64,000 nucleotides of DNA from Eledone cirrhosa (taxonomy: Eukaryota > Mollusca > Cephalopoda > Octopoda > Eledonidae), in NCBI GenBank assembly GCA_964016885.1, contig OZ024743.1, forward strand, positions 188,216,647 through 188,280,646, given 5' to 3'. Within the stretch, counting starts at the first letter, position 1; every line of letters begins with the position of its first letter. A program made the translations under genes and the position numbers. The notes beneath the pieces were generated by a model, which saw only the letters and a program-made list of their open reading frames with translations, did not search any database and was not told the origin of the DNA. This document shows, in pieces, positions 1-11,480 of this stretch.

Positions 1-524
1 GAAGACCCGCCTTACCTAAATACAAAGTAAAAACCTACTACAGTCAGTAGGCATCTCTATCACCCCCCCCCCGTCCCACCACCTCCACCCCATCCACACC
101 GCCCCTTTCAATGTAAAGTTATGTTGGTCCCACAACATCCAGGCCGAAACAAATGAGATCGTGTAGGTGTCACGATAAAAAAACACAGTCCACGCTCTAA
201 ATGTGGCCGTGTAGGCAACACGGTAAAAACCTCCCAGCCCCACACTGTAAATGTGGTTGGTGTTAGGAAGGGCATCCAGCTGTAGAAAACCCGCCAGACA
301 GTCCACGCTGTAATGTGGCCATGTAGGCAACACGGTAAAAACCTCCCAGCCCCACACTGTAAATGTGGTTGGTGTTAGGAAGGGCATCCAACTGTAGAAA
401 ACCCTCCAGACAGTCCTATGCGAGCAAGACAACCACTCTTGCCTCAAGTGGGAAAACCCCCGTCCAAACCCATGCAAGCGTGGAACACGGACGCTAAACC
501 TGATGATGATGATGATGATGATGA
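1..524 (+). mobile_element. tRNA-SINE family B, tail part with internal tandem duplication
   Basis: This is the 3' part of the SINE whose full-length copy lies at 53,775-54,066. It shows the hallmark order of 'gtgtaggtgtcacg', 'cagtccacgct', 'ggttggtgttaggaaggg', 'catccagctgtagaaa', 'cccatgcaagcgtgg' and a (TGA)n tail at 501-524. A unit of about 112 bp is present twice in tandem (188-300 and 301-412) with few differences. The start is truncated or cut by the window edge. No protein is encoded; any reading frame across it is incidental. Confidence 0.8.
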
Positions 525-699
525 CAGTTGAAGACTGTTGAAGATAAAATACAGTCCTACTAGATGTTTGAGCAAATTTCAAAGAAATTAAGTTCTTTAC
601 CACAACAGCAAACTTTTGATTGTGTAGAGTTATAATTATGTTAGTATTTATAGAAGGTTGATCAATATTTCTTATTGGCATGAGATAGAACAAAAAGTT

Positions 700-905
700 G
701 CTCCTATTGTTGCTGTTGTTATTGTTTAGATCCAGGTCAGTTTCTGATCAAGCAGACTTACAACTAATAGGTGTTTGAGCCATAGCTATCTAATCTTTTC
801 ATACATAGTATATCTCAGACTACATTTATCTTCTCCTTTTTGAGATTGCACAGTGGGATTTGAGATAGATTTGGCAACCGTTACTAACAGGTCAAATGAA
901 CAAAT
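700..905 (+). repeat. Diverged dispersed repeat G, copy 1
   Basis: It resembles 1,655-1,905 in order and wording, including an 'aggtcagtttctgatcaagc'-like start, 'ctatctaatctttt' and 'ttgagattg...tgggatttgagatag'. No coding content. The class is unknown; it could be a SINE body. Confidence 0.5.
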
Positions 906-1654
906 AGAGGTACTCCAATTTGCTCATGACAAGTGAGTAGAGAAAGAAAAAAAAAGGGGGTGGGGTAGATAAGAAAAAATATTGAAAGTTAGCAGGAGAA
1001 AAGGATTTAATGAATGTATAAGTATATTTGAAAGAGAGAAAGAACAATTATATGCAAATAATAGGGAGAAACAGAGTAGAAAGGGTCAAGGAGATTCCAA
1101 ATTAATAAAACAGTAGTATAAAATAACAAAATATAATTTTTTTCCCTTTTTGTTCTGCGACTTGGTACTTTCACAAAAATAGAGATCAATCAAATAAGTA
1201 CAATACTGAAATAACTACTGGGGTTGATATGATCAATTCCTTGAAGGCAGTATCCAACATAGCGACAAATCCAGTGAATAAAGCCAGTAAAGGAATATGT
1301 GAGATTTAAAGAGATTGTAGGAGAATGAGAAAAATGCAGAGATTAAGAAAAAGAGTATAAGTGTGCATGTGAGAGAGAATGAGTGAGAGAGAAAGGGTGT
1401 GTGAATAAGAGAGAGACTGTGTGTGAGATTGAGAGAGAGCGGAGGGGGAGAGAGAGAAAGGGGTCTAAGAAAAAGTGGTAAATTATAAGGCAATAAACAA
1501 GAAAGATATACAGAAAGAGAGAATGTAATTCCTAATCAATGAAAGAGAAGTATAATATAAGAGAAAAACTAATAAGAAAGAGAAAGAATGCAAGACAGAG
1601 AAAGAGGAGGTCTAAAGATGTTGTATGTGTGTGAGATTAAGAGTGACATAAAAG
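906..1654. other. No gene; AT-rich and GA-rich low complexity
   Basis: Purine-rich simple sequence dominates 1,320-1,620. A short piece at about 1,197-1,245 ('actactggggttgatatgat') looks like the 3' half of a family A tRNA-SINE. I see nothing else. Confidence 0.6.
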
Positions 1655-1905
1655 AGCTGATTGTTGATGTTGGGCAGAATTGTTATTGATGTTGTTTCCC
1701 CATCAGGTCAATCCTGATCCAGAACACATATAATCAAATGCATTCCAGTCCTGGCCATCTAATCTTTCCTTTGTTTTAAGACATAGACTATCTACGACTA
1801 CCTTATATGATGTGCTCTTCCTTTTGTAAGATGGTAGGGAGATATGGCTGACATATTTACTTAGTATGTTGTACAAATACAAAGACAGACACACCCAGTA
1901 CACTC
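1655..1905 (+). repeat. Diverged dispersed repeat G, copy 2
   Basis: Second copy of the repeat at 700-905, in the same orientation. It includes 'tggccatctaatcttt' and 'cttccttttgtaagatgg'. It runs directly into a family F tail, so it may be a composite insertion. Confidence 0.5.
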
Positions 1906-2115
1906 TGTAAAGTAGTTGGTGATAGGAAGGGCTTCAAACCATAGAACACCTGCCAAAAACGGGTTGGGAAGACTCTTTAGTTGGGTAAGAAAGTGACAAC
2001 TATCCTAGTGCTGGTGTCATGATAAGATACACTCGATAAGACACAAGTTAGCAGCCAACCTAAGAACTCATTAATGTGCAGAATTGTAAGTACAATGAAG
2101 GCTCCTGGTCCAATG
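1905..2115 (+). repeat. SINE-tail repeat family F
   Basis: It contains the recurring words 'tggtgataggaagggcttc', 'gactctttagttg' and 'tagtgctggtgtcatgata'. The same words recur at 5,995-6,135, 20,395-20,690, 34,685-35,165 and 47,440-47,700 in one or the other orientation. It is related to the tail of SINE family B. Confidence 0.6.
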
Positions 2116-2777
2116 TCAGTCAGTACCTTTATTTTGAGTACTAATCCAGACAGCTGACAATCTGTCCAACCATTGCTAGCAGGGAAAGTGGTGATGATGA
2201 CGATAGAAGTTCTCTTGGAGAAATATCCATAAGGGAATATATAATACTAAAAAAGAAAAAGTAGGAATTTGTAAAATGCATGTGAGTGGTAGTTATGTGA
2301 TAGAGAGATAGATAAATAGATGAATGAAGAGGTAGGAAGTGAGAGTAAGAGCTAAATAGAAGATGAGTATAGAGAATGAGAGAGTAAGAGATAAAGTGAA
2401 GGTAAAGATAGAGCCAGAGAGTAAGAGATAAAGAGGGATACAGTGGGAATGGAAAAAAAATCATTGGGAATGAAGCTATTTTTTTTATTGTTTGGCTGGA
2501 CTTAAACTGCTTTTTCCCTTTGAATCTCTTTTGCAAGATCATTCTATTATATTTCATTCCTGTATTTTGGTTTCATTTCTTTCTTTCTTTCCTCTTTTCC
2601 TCTTTTTACATTTATAGAATCGACAATTTAAAGTTTTTGCTAAGGTTGAAAAAACAAAATTTTCATTGATTTCAAATGGCAGCTATAGCTATATGAAAAT
2701 GATGTAATTATTTGCAACTTCTTTCTAAAAATTGATCGCTTATAAAGACCAGCCATGAAAGAAATAACAACAGCAAT

Positions 2778-2778
<1 letters not shown>
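2116..2778. other. No gene; low-complexity purine-rich and AT-rich DNA
   Basis: GA-rich tracts at 2,280-2,450 and pyrimidine runs at 2,575-2,605. No coding signal was found on either strand. Confidence 0.6.
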
Positions 2779-2840
<62 letters not shown>

Positions 2841-2876
2841 CATTATTATTATTATTATTACCATTATCATTATTAT
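2779..2876. repeat. (AAT)n/(ATT)n microsatellite
   Basis: About 60 bp of AAT repeats turning into ATT repeats, so the tract is itself self-complementary. Confidence 0.9.
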
Positions 2877-2923
2877 CAAAATGGCCACCTCAATACAATA
2901 ATAATATTGAGGTGGCCATTTTG
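2877..2923. repeat. Perfect 19-bp hairpin
   Basis: Arms 2,877-2,895 and 2,905-2,923 (caaaatggccacctcaata and its complement) are identical, with a 9-nt loop. It directly abuts the ATT microsatellite. It could be the end of a fold-back element; too short to classify. Confidence 0.8.
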
Positions 2924-3109
2924 ATTTTGATTTTGATTTTTTTTAAAAAACTGGATAGGAAATGATTCATACAAGATGGATTCTTGCCAAGCAATAACAA
3001 AGAAAGAAAAACAATAAAATATACAAAATTAAAGAACAAAAACAATAAAATATGTAAAAATAAATGAAGTGTATGGTGAGTGGGTTTATGCCTAACTGGT
3101 AACATAGAT

Positions 3110-3290
3110 TTTTAAAACATTCTTCGGTGCTGCATTGGCACAGTAAATTACTCAATACTTGAGATAGTTTTTCAGATGCTCCAGTGGTAATTTGAGTAAG
3201 GATATAAGGAGGCAGGGCGGTGAAGCTATAGAATTGATTCTTGTCCAGTCTTTCAGCAATTGCCGTTACCAGTTGCATGTTATCAATGCA
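3110..3290 (-). other. Unidentified coding-like stretch
   Basis: On the minus strand from about 3,290 down to 3,110 there is an open frame with varied amino-acid composition (residues such as LDKNQFYSFTALPPY and EECFKNLC), unlike the simple-sequence frames around it. No clear splice acceptor: the sequence upstream on that strand is purine-rich. No clean donor follows. I do not recognise the protein. It could be an orphan exon, part of an old transposon protein, or chance. Confidence 0.2.
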
Positions 3291-4439
3291 GCAAAAATTT
3301 CTCTTTAGAGCATCACTTCTTTCTTTCTTTCTTTCTAACTTTCGTTTTTACTAATTTTCCATTTTCCTTTCCTCTATCTCTTTGTCTATCTGTCTATTTA
3401 TCTATCTATAGTTTTTCTATTACTATTCTTGATTTTAACGTTTTTTATAGCCTTAATTTTAACGTTTTTTTATATACTTGCATCCATTTCCCCTTTTTTA
3501 CTTTTTTCTTTACTTTTCTATTTTCATCTTTTTTTCTTGGTTTTTGTTTCTCTTGTTTTGCTTTACTGTTTTCTAGGTTTAACTCTTAATGTCCTGTATC
3601 ACATGAATCCACACAAGCAAGACATTCGTGAAAAGTACAAAAGTGTAAAAGAGTACGATGATTGGATCTTCTTACAAATCTGATGCCTTGGTAACGGGTG
3701 GTTAGCGAGTGTGATTGCAAGTTGAGTTCTTTCCATAGTAGAAGAGTGAATGATGATGATGATGTCTATTGGTTGTAGATAATTGCAATAGCTAACCAAT
3801 GTGTACATCTGTTGGAAAGCGAATGTGTTTTATCTGTGGGGAAAGTGATTTTCCCCACTTTCACCTTAAAATTACCTACTACTTCAGACACCTGATGCAA
3901 AAGGAGATAACCTAGAAAATACTTGTTAGATGTCACTTGGGGGTCAGTGTGTGGATAGATTTGGATACACCGTTACTTCAATTTACTATAAAGTGTCTCA
4001 AAAATCTGTCCACTAGCAATGATATAGTAAACATTTGAATTGAACAAATTTTTAGATATTTTCTCTTAAATCATTATAGAATATTAAAAATTAATCATCC
4101 TTTCTTTTTGCCTCCTTTCTTTTCTTGAATTTCTTTCTCTATATCCTTCTTTGTTTTAATTTTGTATTTATATCCATATTTCTGTCTTTGGTCCTTGTCA
4201 ACCTTATTTTCATGCTTTTTTGTCTGAACATCATGATTTCTCTTTTCAGTATTTCTTTCTCTCTTTTTTATTTCTTTCCTTCCTTTTTTCCTTGCCCTTT
4301 CTCTTCCTTCTTTCTTTTTTCCTTTGAGAATTATCACAGAACAATGTTAAAATACCAACATTAGACTCCCTCCTGCTCACTCTCTCCCCATTCTTTCTCT
4401 TTCTCATTTTCTCACCCATGTCCTTAGACCAACACTTCA
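3291..4439. other. No gene; pyrimidine-rich low complexity
   Basis: Long T/C-rich tracts at 3,305-3,590 and 4,100-4,340 with AT-rich DNA between. Hydrophobic reading frames here are products of poly-pyrimidine composition. Confidence 0.65.
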
Positions 4440-5330
4440 CAGAGTTAAATTTAAATGTTACTTAATGTGTTGGCAGGAGAGCAGAAACATAGCCAGGGGA
4501 TGAAAAGTTTGATATGGAGACTGAAATGGTTCTTCAGAACTATTTATATTCTCAGGGGGTCTGTCTGCAGTAGTTCAGAATCTTCTTGTCTAGTGTGCTG
4601 TCATTGGAAATTAAGCTGCCTTAGTTTCCAAACTGGAAGCATCTGGTTAGTTGTAATTGTTGTATCAAAATATTGAAGAAAGGACAGTGTAATGTACCAT
4701 TAATATATGACCAGTTTTCTGAATAGTAACTATTTGGACTTCTTTTATAAACTGTAATAACTTCCAAGATAGAAAGTGTAAGGTACCAGAGCAAATTCAT
4801 TGGTATTCTGTAGTCCAATGATATGTACAGGTTTGACATTAATGGAGGCCTGTAGCCTTCTGATGCTAGAAAGTTTCCTGCCAATCTGAAACTTTATATT
4901 GATTACTGCTTCTCTTTTCATCCTTCTACATAACAATGTTTTCACACAGATGAGGAAAATATTAAACAGTAAAGGAACCACTATGCAACCTTGTCTGACA
5001 CTTACTTTTACACTGATGGGCTCAGAATTCAGAAGTTCAGTAACAACTAGAAACTAGAACCATCATTCTTGTGTAGAACTGCTGTAGGAGATTCACAAAC
5101 TTGGACTAACAACCACACTTTCCAAGAACATTCCACAGACATTTCTTGTTTACTGTGTCAAAAGGCTTTAACAGATGCCTAATCACATTAAACAGGCTCT
5201 CTGGTGTTTGTCTCTGCATTTTCCCTTGCAATGAAAATTATGTTTACTGTGCTTTAGTCTCTGTAAAAGTCAATCGTACTCATGTGTGATGTTATCTGAT
5301 ATTGATCAGACCAGTCTTTTACAATTTCAA
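4440..5330 (-). pseudogene. LINE reverse transcriptase relic (Jockey/I-like)
   Basis: Minus-strand translation in broken frames gives an RT palm domain. In order there is a motif A relic (KPFDTVNK near 5,145-5,175), a motif B sequence VRQGCIVVPLLFNIF near 4,955-5,003, then KFQIGRKLSSIRRLQ and a degraded catalytic box where the usual YADD reads NTNE near 4,795. Multiple stops and frameshifts show it is dead. The C-terminal part decays towards 4,440. Family assignment comes from motif order only. A related minus-strand piece lies at 60,725-61,030. Confidence 0.75.
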
Positions 5331-5994
5331 ACGATACAAACATTAACAAAATAACAAACATTCACATTTTAGATTTTAACATTAAACACTTAAGATAATA
5401 TCTCTGGTTATAAAACGTAAGGCTTAACCAAATAACTATTTGGCTAAATATCAGTTATTATAAGGGGTTTATATAGGTGATGGCATCATACTCAATATAA
5501 TATTCTACATAGTTTATTGAGCTTCGAGTGAAGAAAGACAAATTTGATCCCAATTAGATCTGAATTCAGAAACCATAAGAAAGAAATTGAAAAAAACAAC
5601 AACAACAAAAACTCGGTTAATGTCTTTAACTCTTAATATCATTCAACCAACTGAATGTCATTCAACCAACTGAAAATAGCAAATCTCCTTCAAAGTACAA
5701 ACTACCATCTTAAATAAAAGGACACATTATATGATGCTCTTCTAGATTACATTATCTGTGAAAAAAAAGATAGGATTTTTATGGCTGAAATGCCTTTTAA
5801 TCCAGAGTCTCTTTGATCATAGATAAGTTGGAGCTAAATAACAACAGTAACAGCTTGCTTTTCTTTCAATATATATCAATTTCTAATTTCAAGGACAGGT
5901 TTTGGAAAGGAGAAGTATAGTAAACTGTGATTCTTTCTATAATAAGAGTTGGATGAGTTTTCATAAAGTCAGTATTCCAGTGGAGCTAGTGACC
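5331..5994. other. No gene; AT-rich
   Basis: The only structure seen is a 17-bp word (tcattcaaccaactgaa) occurring twice at 5,639-5,655 and 5,658-5,674, and a short (AAC)n run near 5,597. Confidence 0.6.
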
Positions 5995-6140
5995 TCCTTG
6001 ATGGGCTAGTGGCCTGCATCTTGCTTACATATGTACTTGCACGCTGTGTGCTAAGATGGGCCTGCATCATATGCTCTACCAAGGGTATTTTATCATGGTA
6101 CCAGCACTAGGAAATTTGTCATGTCTTTAAAACAGATGAA
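5995..6140 (-). repeat. SINE-tail repeat family F
   Basis: Inverted copy of the family seen at 1,905-2,115: 'cttgcttacatatgtac', 'gggtattttatcatggtacc' and 'agcactagg' correspond to the reverse complement of the tail words. Confidence 0.55.
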
Positions 6141-6269
6141 GAGTTCAGAAAGTATGCTTGAGTATTCTTTTGAATCTGAATCAACAGAATATTGACTCAA
6201 TGAAAGCTATCAGTTTCACTGATAACATCCCCAAAATTAGGTTCAGGAGGGTGATAAATACGGTAATGA

Positions 6270-6940
6270 TAGTCTTCCTCTGCTTCTTCTTCAACTTTTT
6301 CCTAGGGGGAGAGGGGGGTCAAGGATGTAGAGCTTTCAAATACTCCTGCCAATTGATTTGGCTTGATACCCATGCGAGACCAACCAAAATCGTGGATGTT
6401 ATCCAACCATATTACTCAGGGTCTACTCCTGGGCCTCTTGCCAGTTTTTTTGACAATAAGATCTGCCAGCAATTCTTTCCTGAGACATTTTAATCACATG
6501 TCCATAGTTATCTCTCAATTTGGAGAAGTCATGGCTCTACCTGTAGCAACTATGACTTCTGAGCAATGTACTCTATCAAGTAACATTACCCAAAGACCCT
6601 TCAAAGGAACCTCATTTCAGCCGATTGTATTCATGATCGTATTCTTTCAGTAAGATTCATGTAAGGGTTGGCATGAGTACCAGATTGAAGATAACTAGTT
6701 TGGCTTCTTTTTATTAACAAATGATAAAGCTAGTGCATTATAGCACCTGTTCCTGCAATTCTTGCACTTAATTCAGCCTCCTGCCTTCCATCACTTGTGA
6801 TCAGGACCCTGAGATACTTGAACTTCTACACCTGCTTCACTGGAATTCCATTCACATGTAAAGTGTACTGTGCAAACTTCCTATCATTATTCTTTTCACA
6901 CTGGTAATGATAGTGATTTTGAAATTTAAAAAGTTTCTCA
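6270..6940 (-). pseudogene. LINE RT C-terminal relic (RTE-like)
   Basis: Minus-strand conceptual reading, with several frameshifts, gives the region after the RT palm: QYTLHVNGIPVKQV, a KFKYL-like step, a TSDGRQEAE.SARIA segment, then IQSAEMRF and, near 6,380-6,440, a P..WLDNIHDFGWSRMGI tail. This order is typical of RTE-type LINE proteins between the palm and the C-terminus. A family A SINE lies just beyond its upstream end (6,951-7,135). Confidence 0.75.
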
Positions 6941-6950
6941 ACTTAATAAT

Positions 6951-7135
6951 TGTTTCTACTTTTGGCACAAGGCCAGCGATTACCCAGTGCATTACTGGTA
7001 CTCTATTTTATCAACCCCGTAAGGATGAAAAAAAAAGTTAACCTCGACGGGATTTGAACTCAAACCATAAAGGGGTGTAACTATGCTGGAAAGCATGGCG
7101 TCCAACCCTCTAACAATACTGCCAATTCACCCACC
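6951..7135 (-). mobile_element. tRNA-SINE family A with 9-bp target duplication
   Basis: The minus strand carries a tRNA-like head (box A-like 'tggcagtattg', box B-like 'gagttcaaatccc') and the tail 'ggccttgtgcc'. It is flanked by cttaataat at 6,942-6,950 and 7,136-7,144, a plausible target-site duplication. Full-length compared with the copies at 24,520 and 46,510. Confidence 0.85.
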
Positions 7136-7144
7136 CTTAATAAT

Positions 7145-8039
7145 GTTGATGAGAGTGTGCACAACAGTGCAATCAGTACTGTTGATTCAGAAGATGATGT
7201 ACTGAGTACCACAATAAATGCAGCAGAAACTCAGTGAAGAGGCTGTAAACTGTCGAAGAGATTGGTGGTGCCAGCCCTGGTTCTAGGAAACACCCTCCCC
7301 CATCTTAATTGGTTCCTATTTAAAATCGAATCTTTCAACATGATTATATATAAGAACCATATTTTAAGTTACTATCTAAGTAATAAAATAATAGTTCTAG
7401 TAAATACCTCAAAATTCTTCATTAATTAATCAAAACTGCATTGCATTAGAAATACAGTCACAAAAGGGTTAAACAAATATTTTAAAATTTATTGATTCAT
7501 AAAAAAAAATTCAGTTCATTCTGTCAGGTTTGTGGCATAAAGCATTTACATGTCATCCTCTTTGACTAGACTGCGTCGCAGAGGGCTTTAGAAACATCTT
7601 GAGTTGACAGAAACAACTTGAAACATGAAATCATTTCAGTGACTTGTTCTGTATTAAGGCAAACAATTACAAAAGCATTCAATTTACCATATTGAAGAAC
7701 AACAATATGAAGCCATTAGCAATGTAATAGTTTATTAGACTTTTGAATTGGAAAACAGCTAGAATGGAGGCAGTAGCAGCAGCAACTGATGTAAGAGATA
7801 CACTAGCAGCAACAGCAGCTAAATTCCTTCTATGTACAGTTGAGATGTCAGAATTGATGAAAACTCAGTTTCTTTTTACCCTCCTGCATCCCATAATCTC
7901 TTTCTCCTTCTTTCTATCTCCACCAGTTTATTTAAGAAACAAACAAAAATTATTATTTTGCTTTAACAGTAAACAAACCTCTTAAGCAATTTCACTAAAC
8001 ACAGACACACTTATTCCCTAACAAGCACACTGCATATAT
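7145..8039. other. No gene recognised; AT-rich
   Basis: Apart from a short GCA-rich run at 7,768-7,826 and AT-rich spacers nothing is recognised. The part next to the SINE (7,145-7,300) may continue an old repeat. Confidence 0.5.
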
Positions 8040-8127
8040 GTGTTTGTCTGTGTATGAATAGAATATATGTGTGATTATATATATGTGTGTGTGTGTGCGT
8101 GTGTGTGTGCACGCATGCGTGTGTATG

Positions 8128-8180
<53 letters not shown>

Positions 8181-8330
8181 ATGTTTATTATGGCACATAA
8201 ACATTTCATATATGCTTCAATATACAACCCCAGTAACTTCACACTGTTAGAGCATTACAACTGTTTATATGAGTGTGTGTGTGTGTGTGTGTGTATTTGT
8301 GTGTGTGTGTGTGTGTGTGTGTGAGGTAAA
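8040..8330. repeat. Compound (TG)n-(TA)n-(TG)n microsatellites
   Basis: TG-rich 8,078-8,125, perfect (TA)n about 8,140-8,177, then (GT)n about 8,272-8,323. Alternating purine-pyrimidine tracts of this length can adopt non-B structures. Confidence 0.9.
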
Positions 8331-9580
8331 TCGTTTATACAAACATATTTTATTAAATGAAAGAATTAAGGAGGTAATTTGGTAATATAAGTAAACAGAT
8401 TTTAAAATATTGAATTAAACAACCTAATTTAAGTTGAAACATAATAATAAGAAATATTCTAAATTGAAGTAAACAACAGTTGAATGTTGATGAAGTATTT
8501 TAAGCTTACAGTAGATATATATTATGGAAGATTACATTAGTGGAAACAAAGTACAGAATACATCTAAAGTTTATATAAAAACGAGCACTATGTTTGTAGA
8601 AAGATTAAGATTCTTTCATTATAGAAATATTCTAGAAACATATGCACATACATAGCAGGTGTCCTTGTTTGCCTAATTATATCTAAGACTTAATTATAAA
8701 AGAAAAAAATATGTGGCAAGAAGTAGAGATGAAAAGTACAAACTAGAAGTATCTAGTCAAATATGAAAGAAAATAAATGTTCAAATTTGTATTCATATGT
8801 AATTTACTCTTGCTGTAAAATGAATCCCATGGAGACATTTTCTTTTTTTGACAATTGAACAGTAAATACTTCTCTCTCCTTCCTGAACTACTGCAGATAG
8901 TAATTGAAGACTACTCATTAAAATCTAAATAAGTATCTGCCTGAGCACAAATTCATTTACATAATTTACAAAGTTGAGGACTGGAGAGTAATGACTAAAA
9001 TCTTAATATAGATATAAGGACTCATTACCAAATGCATTTAGCCTCACTGTGAAATTAGGCCCACAAGTAATTTTAATGTTATTTAATAATTCATCCTAAT
9101 AACATTATGCAAAAGAAAAAAAATTCTGCCTAGGTATGTACAGTAATTGTTTACATATTAATAGATAGCTTCCAGCTACTACCATTGTCAGTTTGAAAAG
9201 GCAAGGTTAAAGAATCCTAATGAATTATTAAATAACAATTACACAGGTGAGTTTGATTCTCATCACTAGTTGGTGTGAGTTGACAGAGAATATTAACAGC
9301 ATCATAGATTGCATTCCAAAGAAAATTGATAGAACTTAACAATGTTGAGGACTAAACATTAATTACTCAAGTCTTCAGAGGGCTTGAGATATAAATAAAT
9401 AAATATAGAAATAGTATTAGCAAGACATTAGAAAATATATGTGTAGTGAAAAATAAACACTACCCTTTTAAATGGCAAATTGACAGAGTAAATAAAGTGT
9501 TTGACAAAATATATTGTGGTATATTTTCCAGCTTTCTGAGTTTAAATCCTTCTTTTGAGGTTGACAAAATAAAGTATTAG
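8331..9580. other. No gene; AT-rich with one small inverted repeat
   Basis: A 17-bp perfect inverted repeat (gttatttaataattcat) occurs at 9,079-9,095 and 9,220-9,236; with partly matching flanks it may be the relic of a MITE. Otherwise featureless. Confidence 0.5.
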
Positions 9581-9850
9581 TTAGTGTGGTGGATTGTTTA
9601 GGCATTAGGAAAGATGCCTGACAGTATTTGTTCCAGCTCTTTGCATTTTGAATTTAAATCCTCTTATACAGTTTTGTATAGCAAGCTTAATCTGTTGCTC
9701 AGTTTAACACCACCATTTGATCCTTGGGTACCTTTAGCTGAGTCCACTCTGCTACAAACGTTTGTGCCATGTTTTTGGTTTGAGATACTATAGTTCCTCC
9801 CCTCCACCAATCTCAGACACCCTGAAAAGAGTCAAGGACATAGTATTTTC
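9581..9850 (+). repeat. Old tRNA-SINE-like repeat (variant A2)
   Basis: It shares 'gttccagctctttgcatt', 'ctgagt/ttgaatttaaatcc' and 'tcactctgctacaaac' with 16,190-16,390, and part with 29,586-29,690. The box B-like word is followed by a body not found in family A. Strongly diverged. Confidence 0.5.
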
Positions 9851-9954
9851 CTTTGCCTAGTAAATAATGCGCAGGTTAAGTAAGAATTTTATTGCTATTA
9901 ATGTGTGTAATGGCCTTTTAATGTTGACTGTCAAACATTAAGTGCCATCTGCCG

Positions 9955-10036
9955 CATTACATACATACAGACACACACAAACACACACATATGTATATAC
10001 ACATACACACATACATACATACACACATACATACGT

Positions 10037-10079
<43 letters not shown>

Positions 10080-10082
10080 CAC
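9955..10082. repeat. (CA)n/(TA)n microsatellite
   Basis: ACAT/CA-rich at 9,960-10,056 followed by (TA)n to about 10,079. It abuts the inverted-end element at 10,083. Confidence 0.9.
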
Positions 10083-10902
10083 AGGATATAAGGAAAAACT
10101 AGGCAACATTTGTTGAAATTGAAAGAAACTTGTATTATTCAATTATGCAACACTAACAATTAGATTCGATCCCACATCTCTGCCTCTATTTTCATGATAA
10201 TTCCAGCATCCATAGACACACACATTAACTCTCTTTTATTACAACCATATATATCTCTTTACTCAAATGTGTCAACAATCTAACTATCTTTCCTCATCTC
10301 ACTTGGTGCCATCAAACAGCCTAAATTATAGGCATCAACTATGATATTTTCCTATTATCTTTCCTCATCCTTTGTTCTTTTCTCATAAATTTTATATATT
10401 GCACTAACTTTCACCTCTTCTGAAATACATTCTCTTTCATTTTAACAGGCCCACACCCCTAATGAACTACACCTCACAACCAGCAGCGATTGACCAATAA
10501 CAAATTATACTTCTCCAATTGACTCCACTCCCATTTTTCTAATGACCCACTAACACAATATATTGACTACTTTCAGCGTTTTTTACCACCACTTCAGCTT
10601 GTACACCAATGTATTGTAAGTATGCATGTACATTTGTATATCTTTTAAAATTTACCTGTAAATAAGCTAGTATACTTGACTATAGATACATCGATGATGC
10701 ATCTGTGTGTGTATATAATTTACTATATAATGACGATCTCGTCCACTTAACTTCAGTTTCTTGGGAATCTCTATGATACCAAGCAGAATTTAACTATACA
10801 GTATAACATAATAATTCAGATTGTATAACTGTATTGAAACACGTGTATAATAAAAGTTTTTTTAAACTTCAACAAATGTTGCCTAGTTTTTCCTGATATC
10901 CT
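10083..10902. mobile_element. 820-bp element with 54-bp inverted ends
   Basis: Arm 10,083-10,136 (aggatataaggaaaaactag...) is the reverse complement of 10,849-10,902 with about 5 mismatches in 54. The interior has no long reading frame. Flanked on the left by (TA)n. It may be a non-autonomous DNA transposon or an inverted retroelement end like the other palindromes in this window. No target duplication could be fixed because of the TA flank. Confidence 0.65.
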
Positions 10903-11039
10903 ATTTATATTCCTGTGGAATACTCCTTGAAATCTATGTACCATACTTGATGAAGCATCTCATATCATCAAGATATTTATGTTACACAACTTCATCGACT
11001 ATTTTGAGCACAACTAACTAGTAAATTATCTCTTTTCTT

Positions 11040-11079
11040 TTTGTTATGCACAATTAGCCTACACACACACACACACACG

Positions 11080-11112
<33 letters not shown>

Positions 11113-11115
11113 GTG
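11040..11115. repeat. (AC)n/(AT)n microsatellite
   Basis: (AC)n at about 11,061-11,090 followed by (AT)n to 11,112. Confidence 0.85.
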
Positions 11116-11238
11116 TAGGAGGTGAGTTTTATTGTAGCACAATAAAGCAATGTAAATATCGGATAAGTAGCACTCAACAGTTATTAGGACTGGAGTATAA
11201 ATAATATAAAATCAAAAGTTGTTTAAAAGAGTTCCATG

Positions 11239-11309
11239 TATTTTATTATGTGCATTTCAAAAACAAATATCATCATGGGACGATATTTGCGTTCTCATCA
11301 GATAAAATA
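11239..11309 (-). ncRNA. Hammerhead ribozyme fold, left arm
   Basis: Mirror of the right-arm ribozyme. The core is CTGATGA then GAAA, with stem I of eight A-T pairs (tattttat with ataaaata). Stem II has an eight-pair perfect inner part (caaatatc with gatatttg) and G.U/A-U outer pairs. Helix III is short, and the predicted cleavage site is AUA. This arm has one more stem II pair than the right arm. Confidence 0.7.
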
Positions 11310-11409
11310 GGGAGACATGATATGAAGCTTAAAAAACACTTGCGAGCAGTGAAGTGTTAAATCAACAAACTGCTCGCAAGTGTTTTTTAAGCTTCATATT
11401 ATGTCTCCC

Positions 11410-11480
11410 TATTTTATCTGATGAGAACGCACATATCGTCCCATGATGATATTTGTTTTTGAAATGTGCATAATAAAATA
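11410..11480 (+). ncRNA. Hammerhead ribozyme fold, right arm
   Basis: Stem Ia 11,410-11,417; core CTGATGA 11,418-11,424; stem II 11,425-11,460 (C430-G455 to C437-G448 inner helix with one mismatch at 11,432, loop 11,438-11,447); GAAA 11,461-11,464; helix III t465-a470 and g466-c469; U 11,471 and A 11,472 before the predicted cut; stem Ib 11,473-11,480. All invariant core positions of a type I hammerhead are present. Catalysis is not shown. Confidence 0.7.

Noticed and set aside
16..693. 225-residue minus-strand frame
   Set aside because: Runs through a duplicated SINE B tail and a (TGA)n tract; the repeated residues mirror the DNA duplication.
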